Source: an uncultured Caulobacterales bacterium (GTDB lineage Bacteria; Pseudomonadota; Alphaproteobacteria; Caulobacterales; Caulobacteraceae). Taken from it: 6,507 nucleotides of DNA. The DNA lies in assembly GCA_903903715.1 (NCBI GenBank), contig CAIUZX010000010.1, positions 1 to 6,507 on the forward strand, in the 5' to 3' direction. A program made the translations under genes and the position numbers. Positions 1 through 6,141 of the stretch are shown piece after piece (within the stretch, counting starts at the first letter, position 1; the number at the start of each line of letters is the position of its first letter). The notes beneath the pieces are model-generated. The model did not search any database and had not been told where the DNA came from. It was given only the letters and a program-made list of their open reading frames with translations.

Positions 1-26
1 AGCAGACACCACACGACCAACTTCGG

Positions 27-62
27 CGCCGCCATCTCACAAGGATGGCGGCGTTTCCTTTT
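27..62 (+). terminator. Rho-independent terminator of an upstream gene
   Basis: A perfect 10-bp inverted repeat (CGCCGCCATC at 27-36, GATGGCGGCG at 44-53) encloses a 7-nt loop and is followed immediately by a T-rich run (TTTCCTTTT, 54-62). This is the classic intrinsic terminator layout on the plus strand. There is no T-run after the hairpin on the minus strand, so it should act on a plus-strand transcript that enters from the left. The gene it terminates is outside the window; positions 1-26 contain nothing I can assign. Confidence 0.87.
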
Positions 63-103
63 GTGTCGCCCTGAAATATTCACAACGTCGTCTGACCGTA
101 TAT

Positions 104-129
104 ATCGCATTCTATGATTAAATCGCATT
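104..129 (+). repeat. Spaced direct repeat ATCGCATT (possible operator)
   Basis: The octamer ATCGCATT occurs at 104-111 and again at 122-129, an 18-bp period. Between the copies lies a short symmetric element, GATT-A-AATC (116-124), which overlaps the second copy. The first copy sits inside the candidate promoter spacer. A same-face or nearly same-face pair of octamers in a promoter is a common layout for a dimeric regulator, but no specific regulator is identified and chance is possible in AT-rich DNA. Confidence 0.35.
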
Positions 130-174
130 AATAGTAATGAATTTTTACCTCATCCTGTGGATATTTTATTTATA

Positions 175-188
175 TTGTTGATCGACAA
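175..188. promoter_or_regulatory. Near-palindrome TTGTTGATCGACAA
   Basis: The 14-bp sequence reads almost the same on both strands: arms TTGT and ACAA flank GATC, with one mismatched pair (T179/G184). It lies 62 bp before the preferred start codon at 251 and downstream of the candidate promoter. It could be a transcription-factor half-site pair or a small leader hairpin. No family assignment is possible from the sequence alone. Confidence 0.3.
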
Positions 189-250
189 TCCAGGTATTGC
201 GGGATGTGATGGTCGCTCGAATGAGCGCAGTCTCGTGTGGGGTATTGGGT

Positions 251-3160
251 ATGTCGTTCAAGATCTCTTTGAAGTCTTTGACACTGGCGGCGACGTCCGC
301 GCTGACGATGAGCGGGCTGTCGACCCAGGCGAACGCGGCGGATCCCGTCGCGCCGCTCTGGCGGTTCCACCTGACGACGGAAACCATCTCGCCGATCTTC
401 AAGAGCTCGGCCACCCCGTTCTGGGGAGACACGGCCAGGTTCTATGGCGGCGTCAATCCCTACTCGACCGACAAGACCTTCTGGGGCAGCATCGCGCCCT
501 ACGCCTTGCCGACCGACAGCAAGGGCGTGGCCGTACCCGGCGTGCAGGGCGTTTCGACAATCGCCCCGTTCTGGACGACCCTAGAGACCAACTGGAAGTC
601 GATCGACGCCGACTGGGCGCTGCGGTCATCCACTTACGCAAGCCAGAAGCCGACGGTCGCCAGTCTGAAGTCCATGGTCGCCACGGCGTCGGCCTACTGG
701 GACCCTTACTTCAAGGCCAAGTTCAACACGAGCTATTACAAGAAGGTCATTGATCCCATCTTCAATATGCGCGGCGTCGATCTCAATGACCCGGGCAGCC
801 TGAACGATCTGGACGAAGGTTCGCGGGATCGGTTGTTCCTGCAGATCTACGACACGACCATGGACTATGTCTCTGCGCCGCGGGTCGACTACTGGATGGG
901 GATGGTGCACTGGTCACCCGCCCTGGCCCAGGTGCAAGGGCTGTCGAACCCCAGCACGGTCGGGTTGCTCGCCTACACCGTCGCCGACCCGCTTCGCGGT
1001 GGCCAGACCTGGAACGGAAATGCCGGGGAGACCACGCTCATCCAGGGGGACACCCTCGCCAGCCTGATCGCGGCAAAGCCCGCGAACGGCAAGGTCATGG
1101 GCGTGTCTCCCAAGACCGTGGTGACGGGCTACAACCCGTTCAAGAGAGACGCCAAGACCGGGGACGTTACCGCAAGCCTGAACCAGATCGAGGCGGGGAT
1201 CAGCTTCCTCGCCAGTCGCGGCGCCAGCATCATCGACGTGTCCGTCTCCACGCCGTACTACGCCCTGTCTCCGTCCTGGGCGGAAGTGGTCAAGAATTCG
1301 GATGTGCTGCAGGTGAACAGCACGACGCTGTTCGTGCTTGCGGCCGGTAACGAGGGCGCGACGCAGCGCACCAACGTCAAGATGAATGCGCTCTACGCGC
1401 CGTCCTTCATCGTGGTGGGATCGGTGGGCCTGGACGGGGTGATCTCGACCTTCTCCAACCGCCCTGGCAATGTGTGCGTTATTGACGAAAAGGTCTGCGC
1501 ATCGGGCGACCTTCTCAGCCACCACTTCCTGGTCGCGCCAGGCGAGCAGGTGCTCGGAGGCACCTCCTCGGGCGGCTCCGTCCGGATTTCGGGAACGTCG
1601 TACGCCGCGTCGCTGGTCACGGGCGCCGCCGCCCTGATCCAGGCGCGCTGGCCCTGGCTGACCCAGTTTCCGGACGTGACGTCGGACATCCTGTTCAAGA
1701 CCGCCACCCCGATGGGCAAGGCGACCGGATCGGACCGGGACTTCGCCACCTACGGGTACGGCCTGCTGAATATCCAGGCGTCGCAGTCGCCGCTGGATTT
1801 CAACAAGCTGGTCTACTATTCGACAGCGATCACAAATGGCTCGACGAAGGTTACGCTACAGTCGCTCAGCCAGGCCGTGTCTGCGATCAAGTCCGGAACC
1901 CAGTCGAGCTTTGACTCAAGCTCGCTGTACTACACGGCGATCGAGCCGCTGACGGGAACCTCCCGGGACTTCAAGATCCCCTTGTCTTCCAGACTGGTCG
2001 GACAGTCGACCAGCACCAGCGCAAGCGTCAATCAGCCGTTCGAGGCCTTCCTGACCTCGGGCCTGACCAGCTGGGCCAAGACGCACGCATTTGTCGACGA
2101 GACGGGCAGTCTCCTGGATGGCCGCAGCCTCGGCTTTGCGCAGTCCAGCGCCCCCGCCGGCAAGCTCGGCAGTCTCGATGTCCGGATGAAGCTGGCGCAG
2201 AACACGCCCGCCGAAGGCTATCGCCAGAGCGCCGTCGGTGTGAAGTCGGAGCTGGCCCTCAGCAACAAGAGCGCGACCCTGCGTTTTGGCTACGGGGACG
2301 GTGCGCCGGTTCTGGACGGCATGGCGGGTCTGGGCTTCGGCCGGGACTACGACACCACGCGGTCGGGCGCCAATCCGCTGCTCGCCCTCGCCTCGGGCGG
2401 TGAGTTCATGAACCTGAACACCAATCTCGGCCGAGGCCTCTCCGTCTCGGCCGGGGTCACCCGTCGCCATGACGAGCGCGACTTCTCCCAGCTGGGCGCA
2501 AGAACGCCGACCGACGCCAGCGGCGCCTTCGCCTATAATGCTCAGGCCGAGCATTTCGGCCTCGCCTTGGCGCTCAACCCCCAACTGGTGGTACGCACCA
2601 GCCTGACCCATCTGCATGAGGAGTCGGGTCTGTTGGGCACGCAGTCCATGGACCGTCAGGATCTCTCCAAGGGCTCGGTCTCGAACGGGCGGACCGTCGG
2701 CTTCGACTATGCGCTGGGCGACGATATCCTGGTGAGCGCCAGCGGAACTTGGACCACCACGGAGACCTCTGGCGATCAGGCCCTGTCCATCGCCCATGGC
2801 GGGCTGCACGGCTTCGCGGCCGAGGCGGCGGTGGCCAAGGCCAACCTGTTCGCGCAGGGGGACATGATGCGCGTGACGGTGTCGCAGCCGATGCGCGTCG
2901 AGAGCGGGTCGCTCCAGTATCGTGACTATGGGGTTGTGGATCGCCAGACCGGCGCTCTGGGCTACGTCACCCAGACCGTCAGCGCGGAGAGCCCGCAGCA
3001 TCCGATCGCCGTGGATCTGCTCTATGAGCGCCCGATCTCCGGCGCGGCCTTCGCCCTCTACGCCCGCGCCGAGCGGGGCGTGTCGGACCGGCTGAATCCG
3101 CAGCTGTCCCCGAGCGCGGTCAGCTATGTGGGCGGGGCCAAGGTCAAGATCGCGTTCTGA
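251..3160 (+). CDS. Exported S8 (subtilisin-like) domain autotransporter, probably catalytically defective
   Basis: A 969-residue protein. Residues 1-29 form a Sec signal peptide: Lys-containing n-region, hydrophobic LTLAATSALTMSGL, probable cleavage QANA|ADP. Residues 30-230 are rich in FW/FY motifs (FWGD at 57, FWGS at 77, APFW at 105). The subtilase fold spans about 232-510: strand VGLLAYTV (237-244), helix DTLASLIAA, GVSPKTVV, FVLAAGNEG with oxyanion Asn367, LVAPGEQVLG, and GTSYAASLVTGAAALIQ with Ser450. The triad Asp and His positions are Ala241 and Gln265, and the usual Pro after GTSxAA is Ser454. Cys409 and Cys416 may form a disulfide. After a linker (RDFKIPLSSRLV at 572-583, LDGRSLGF at 622-629), about 643-969 alternates hydrophobic and polar residues and ends KVKIAF, as expected for an outer-membrane barrel with terminal Phe. 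Start ATG 251 gives the cleanest signal peptide and follows a weak GGGG ribosome site. ATG 209 (preceded by GGGAT) and TTG 197 are in-frame alternatives giving longer leaders. Family and localisation are well supported; loss of activity is inferred. Confidence 0.93.
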   Translation: MSFKISLKSLTLAATSALTMSGLSTQANAADPVAPLWRFHLTTETISPIFKSSATPFWGDTARFYGGVNPYSTDKTFWGSIAPYALPTDSKGVAVPGVQGVSTIAPFWTTLETNWKSIDADWALRSSTYASQKPTVASLKSMVATASAYWDPYFKAKFNTSYYKKVIDPIFNMRGVDLNDPGSLNDLDEGSRDRLFLQIYDTTMDYVSAPRVDYWMGMVHWSPALAQVQGLSNPSTVGLLAYTVADPLRGGQTWNGNAGETTLIQGDTLASLIAAKPANGKVMGVSPKTVVTGYNPFKRDAKTGDVTASLNQIEAGISFLASRGASIIDVSVSTPYYALSPSWAEVVKNSDVLQVNSTTLFVLAAGNEGATQRTNVKMNALYAPSFIVVGSVGLDGVISTFSNRPGNVCVIDEKVCASGDLLSHHFLVAPGEQVLGGTSSGGSVRISGTSYAASLVTGAAALIQARWPWLTQFPDVTSDILFKTATPMGKATGSDRDFATYGYGLLNIQASQSPLDFNKLVYYSTAITNGSTKVTLQSLSQAVSAIKSGTQSSFDSSSLYYTAIEPLTGTSRDFKIPLSSRLVGQSTSTSASVNQPFEAFLTSGLTSWAKTHAFVDETGSLLDGRSLGFAQSSAPAGKLGSLDVRMKLAQNTPAEGYRQSAVGVKSELALSNKSATLRFGYGDGAPVLDGMAGLGFGRDYDTTRSGANPLLALASGGEFMNLNTNLGRGLSVSAGVTRRHDERDFSQLGARTPTDASGAFAYNAQAEHFGLALALNPQLVVRTSLTHLHEESGLLGTQSMDRQDLSKGSVSNGRTVGFDYALGDDILVSASGTWTTTETSGDQALSIAHGGLHGFAAEAAVAKANLFAQGDMMRVTVSQPMRVESGSLQYRDYGVVDRQTGALGYVTQTVSAESPQHPIAVDLLYERPISGAAFALYARAERGVSDRLNPQLSPSAVSYVGGAKVKIAF

Positions 3161-3180
3161 TCCTGAGCTCACAGTCCCCG

Positions 3181-6132
3181 TCACCGCGATGGCGGCGCAA
3201 GGGATCTTGCGCCGTCGCCGACCAGGGAAAAGCCGGCCCAATAGTAGGGGTGAGCGGTCTCGGGGGCGTCCATCAGCCGGATCTGCGCCCGCCGCAGCGC
3301 CGCCGCCTCGGCATCCTTCGCCGACAGGGTCTCGGTGAGCATCTGCACCGTCGCGCGGGTGGGCGCTTCCCAGTGGCTGAACATCAGATTGCGCGCCCCC
3401 GCCGCGACAAAGGCGTCGGCGAGGCCGGACAGAGCCTGTCCGCTCAGCTCTTCGGCGTCCCCTGCGTCCGCGGTTGCGGCTGTGCTCCAGCCCGTCAGCA
3501 CCACCAACTCGGCGTCGAGCTTGAGCCCGGCGATGCGATCGGCCGTCAATAGACCGTCCGCGCGGGCGTCGCCCAAGGACGTCGCTAGGGCCGGCGCGCC
3601 GAGACATCCATTGGCCGACGGGTTGAACCCGCGGGCGCCGATCAGCAGGACGCGAATATCCGATAGTTGGGTCGCGGTCGTCTCCACCCCGCCGGTCACC
3701 CCATAGGCGATGTTTCGCAGAGCTGTGGTCGCGGCGGGCCGGGGCGGTGTCTGTGCTGCGAGGGCGGCGGACGACCGACGGGTCTGCGCGCAGTCCGGCG
3801 CGTAGCGGTCGACCTCGGCGATGGCGGCGAACAGGTTCGGATCCTCGGCGCTTTCCGGTCGTGCGCTCCCAAATCCGGAATAGGCTCTGCGGGCGGAAGA
3901 CGGCGGGCTGCGGCGAAGTTCCAGAAACGTCTGCGGCGAAAGGCTGGACGTCACCTCCGTCCGGCGGCCAAGCCAGTTGACGCCGGCGTAGAGATCCAGA
4001 TCGTGCCGTCCCGTCTCGCGGCTCGCGCGAAGGGCGGACTGATACCGGCGAACACTGGCCTCGTCCGTGACCAGGAGGGCGGGGGGCAGGCTGAGCAGCG
4101 ATGCGTCGGCGTCGTAGATCACCCGCTTCGCCTTCGCCGCCGCATCCGCCACCGGACCGAACAGGGCGCCGTAGAGCCCGTGCGACGCCTCCACATCAAA
4201 CCGGGTCAACCGGATCGGGTCGTCGAACGGCCGCCGAAGCGCGTCGACCTGCGCTGCGGCGTCCTTCCGGCCCATCGGGATGCGATAGGCGCGCGCGCCC
4301 TGGGAATCGATCGCGAGACCATAGCCACGGTTCGCGAACAGCAGGATCTTGACGTAAATCTCTCCCTTAGCGAGCGCCGCGCGAAGCGCCCCCGTCGTGG
4401 CCACGTTGTATCCGGTGCGTCCGAGCTCTGGACGTCGGGCGACGAGCGCCTGTTCCCTTGCGCGCAGGTCCTCCCGCGCCGCGTTGAGCGCGCTCTGCCC
4501 CGCGGCGTCTTCACGTGCGCTGTCAATGGTCAATCGCGCCGTCGCGAGCGCCTTCCGGGCGACGGCCGCGCCCTTGGCCAGAGCCGCATCCGCGCCCTCG
4601 CCCTGCTCCAGACGGCGCCGCAGCCGGAGGAGTCCCGCGCCGGTCTCGTCGAATTGCAGGCTCTGCATAGCGGACAGAAGGTGGTCAATGACGACGGTCT
4701 GCGCGTCTTCGCCCTTGCCGAACGTGCTGAGCATACGGTCGAAATAGGCCTCTGCGTCTTCCGGATTGACGCTGAGACCGCCTGAGCCGGTGCGGAGGGT
4801 TTCGAAGGCGAGATCATAGTCCAACTGGGAGGCTTGTGCGTCGCCGTGCGTCGCCTCAACCCGCGCCAGCAGCAGCCGCGTCGCCACATCACGCTCGCCG
4901 CCCGCGAGCGCCGGTGCGGCGCGCACCGCCTCTCGAGCGGCGCGCGCGCGGGTCAGGGCCGCGGGGACGTCGCCGAGGTCGAGGGCGAGACGGGCCCGCT
5001 CGGCGTGAATGTCGGCGGCCAACCAGGCTGCGCCGACGTCCCCGCCGCCCTCGGCGGCCAGGGTCGACGACATGCGGTCCGCCGCTTCATCCAGGGCGAG
5101 TGCGGCGTCGCGTAGGTCTCCCAGCCCCTCCAGCGCTGTTCCCGCAATATAGGCGGCATAGGCGTCCCGCAGGCCTCGCCGGCGCTGGGCGCACCCGCCG
5201 ATCGCATTGGCCGCGCAGGGGTCCGCCGCCTCTGGCGCACCCGCATTGAGCTTCTGCGCCGTGCCGCTGTCGATCACCGTCTCGCCTGTCGCGGCGCGCG
5301 GTGTGAAGGGCTGGCCGCCTTTGATCGATTGGCGCGCCCAGCGAACGGCGTCCTCGAAACGACTCTCATTCCGCGCAGCGACGGCCTTGTAGAGCGCCGA
5401 CAGCGCCAGAAGATCCGGATCGTGGAGCACCTCGATCAGGGCGTCCGCCTGACGGAAATGTTCCGCTGCGGCCGCTGGACGTCCGAGGTTGGAGCTCTCC
5501 CGCGCCCAGTTGAGATAGGCCTCCGCCCTCTGCCCGTCGGCGCCGGACGCGGCCAGGGTGATCTCCGAAAAGCTCTGCTCTGCGGCCGCAAAATCGCCGG
5601 TCTGGCTCGTGCGATAGGCCTCCTTCCAGCGCAGCTCCGCAGATGACGCCGGCGGAGCGCTCGCCAGGCCCCGCAACGGCGCGAGCAGCGCAGGCCCCGC
5701 GAGATCGGCCAGCTCCGCGGGTAGCTCAAGGCTCACTCGTCGTCCCGGGTCGCCGGGGGCGTGCGCCTCGAACAGCAGCCAGTCTCGCCCGTTGCGACGG
5801 GCGGGGCAGAGGGTCCGGCGCGCACCCTCCAATCCTTCCAGGACAATGCGCTCCGGCGCCTCGCAGGGGTGGCGGCCGTCCACCGACTTCTGCTCGGCCG
5901 AAACGTCGTTATCCCCGCTTTCCGACAGAAGGCCCTGAGCCTCTGGCGCCCCGTCGCACTGGATACGCCACGTCCGGTCCGACGCGCCGCTCGGTCTGGC
6001 CATGCAGACGGCGCCTGTGGGCCCGCGGCCGATCACGACGCCTGCGGGGCCTGCGGCGGCGACATCGTAAAGGCTCGCCGCCAAGCACGCGGCCAGCACC
6101 AGTCGGGAGACCAGGGCGAGGTGGGTGCGCAT
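3181..6132 (-). CDS. Exported TPR-CHAT domain protein lacking the CHAT Cys/His dyad
   Basis: A 983-residue protein. The N-terminus is a Sec signal (LVLAACLAASLYDV, probable cleavage near AAA25-27). LAAC13-16 resembles a lipobox, but Arg10 leaves the preceding hydrophobic stretch short. About 28-150 is an unrecognised domain with Cys43, 59, 90 and 109. From about 166 to 460, Ala/Leu-rich helix pairs resemble TPRs (WKEAYRTSQTGDFAAAEQSF; RFEDAVRWARQS), interrupted by a loop with Cys306/Cys314. About 505-570 is a charged coiled coil. The CHAT module (about 575-983) shows GEIYVKILLF, RVIYDADASLLSLPPALLV, DGLLTADRI, AELVVLTGWSTA, LADAFVAAGARNLMFSHWEAP and the terminal HPYYWAGFSLVGDG. CHAT proteins are caspase-fold proteases with a His in an ATHG-type motif and a Cys in an LSAC-type motif; here these positions are Arg834 (GARG) and Trp882 (TGWST). 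ATG 6132 is preferred over the overlapping GTG 6138 because GAGG (6141-6138) lies 5 nt before it. It begins 2 nt after the preceding stop, implying translational coupling. Confidence 0.92.
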   Translation of the reverse strand: MRTHLALVSRLVLAACLAASLYDVAAAGPAGVVIGRGPTGAVCMARPSGASDRTWRIQCDGAPEAQGLLSESGDNDVSAEQKSVDGRHPCEAPERIVLEGLEGARRTLCPARRNGRDWLLFEAHAPGDPGRRVSLELPAELADLAGPALLAPLRGLASAPPASSAELRWKEAYRTSQTGDFAAAEQSFSEITLAASGADGQRAEAYLNWARESSNLGRPAAAAEHFRQADALIEVLHDPDLLALSALYKAVAARNESRFEDAVRWARQSIKGGQPFTPRAATGETVIDSGTAQKLNAGAPEAADPCAANAIGGCAQRRRGLRDAYAAYIAGTALEGLGDLRDAALALDEAADRMSSTLAAEGGGDVGAAWLAADIHAERARLALDLGDVPAALTRARAAREAVRAAPALAGGERDVATRLLLARVEATHGDAQASQLDYDLAFETLRTGSGGLSVNPEDAEAYFDRMLSTFGKGEDAQTVVIDHLLSAMQSLQFDETGAGLLRLRRRLEQGEGADAALAKGAAVARKALATARLTIDSAREDAAGQSALNAAREDLRAREQALVARRPELGRTGYNVATTGALRAALAKGEIYVKILLFANRGYGLAIDSQGARAYRIPMGRKDAAAQVDALRRPFDDPIRLTRFDVEASHGLYGALFGPVADAAAKAKRVIYDADASLLSLPPALLVTDEASVRRYQSALRASRETGRHDLDLYAGVNWLGRRTEVTSSLSPQTFLELRRSPPSSARRAYSGFGSARPESAEDPNLFAAIAEVDRYAPDCAQTRRSSAALAAQTPPRPAATTALRNIAYGVTGGVETTATQLSDIRVLLIGARGFNPSANGCLGAPALATSLGDARADGLLTADRIAGLKLDAELVVLTGWSTAATADAGDAEELSGQALSGLADAFVAAGARNLMFSHWEAPTRATVQMLTETLSAKDAEAAALRRAQIRLMDAPETAHPYYWAGFSLVGDGARSLAPPSR
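3193..3214. terminator. Hairpin at the convergent gene junction (possible bidirectional terminator)
   Basis: A 9-bp perfect inverted repeat (CGGCGCAAG at 3193-3201, CTTGCGCCG at 3206-3214) has a GGAT loop (ATCC on the other strand). It sits inside the last codons of the minus-strand CHAT gene, 33 bp beyond the stop of the plus-strand gene. The 20-bp gap between the two convergent stop codons has no room for separate terminators, so this hairpin could stop or stabilise both transcripts. No U-tract follows on either strand, so it is not a canonical intrinsic terminator. Confidence 0.35.
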
Positions 6133-6134
6133 GA

Positions 6135-6141
6135 TCACCTC
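6135..6141 (-). promoter_or_regulatory. Shine-Dalgarno overlapping the upstream stop codon
   Basis: Reading the minus strand, TGAGGTGATCATG places GAGGTGA (6141-6135) just before ATG 6132, close to the GGAGGTGA consensus. The last three bases of this element are the TGA stop of the preceding gene. Ribosomes finishing the Pro-Thr protein therefore end on the start site of the CHAT protein, which supports coupled translation in one operon and decides the ATG start over GTG 6138. Confidence 0.6.

Larger units (their letters stand above)
64..250 (+). promoter_or_regulatory. AT-rich leader/promoter region of the S8-barrel gene
   Basis: This stretch is far richer in A/T than the coding DNA around it, especially 71-185, and holds no supportable gene. 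It lies between the upstream terminator and the start of the exported S8-like protein, so it should contain that gene's promoter. One weak sigma70-like candidate is CTGACC (92-97) with TATGAT (113-118), but the 15-bp spacer is short, so I do not claim the exact promoter. The region also contains a spaced direct repeat and a near-palindrome, listed separately. If transcription starts near 125, the untranslated leader is about 125 nt, long enough for post-transcriptional control; no known riboswitch is recognisable. Confidence 0.5.

Noticed and set aside
1..26. 3' end of a tRNA or coding gene before the terminator
   Set aside because: Only 26 bases precede the hairpin; no CCA end, conserved tRNA arm or stop codon allows an assignment.
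157..753. Plus-strand open frame overlapping the start of the S8-barrel gene
   Set aside because: Out of frame with the signal-peptide-bearing protein, Arg/Asp-rich and without a recognisable fold.
251..3160. Pseudogene interpretation of the S8-barrel gene
   Set aside because: Despite the missing triad residues the frame is intact for 969 codons, with a proper signal peptide and a terminal Phe barrel signature, so it is a maintained gene rather than a decaying one.
1916..3607. Long open frame on the minus strand opposite the barrel region and the gene junction
   Set aside because: Its translation is a low-complexity Arg/Gly/Ala-rich sequence without recognisable motifs. It lies antisense to a gene with clear domain signatures and is a typical high-GC shadow frame.
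3667..4785. Open frame of over 370 codons on the plus strand opposite the CHAT gene
   Set aside because: Arg/Gly-rich, no domain, no ribosome site evident, and antisense to the well-supported CHAT coding sequence.
3181..6132. TPR-CHAT effector of a type III-E CRISPR (Craspase-like) system
   Set aside because: The protein has an export signal, lacks the His/Cys dyad, and there is no Cas gene or CRISPR array in the window.
6085..6132. Lipoprotein signal (LAAC) on the CHAT protein
   Set aside because: The four residues fit a lipobox, but Arg10 leaves only a short hydrophobic run before Cys16. A signal peptidase I site near AAA25-27 fits better, so I do not call it a lipoprotein, though it remains possible.
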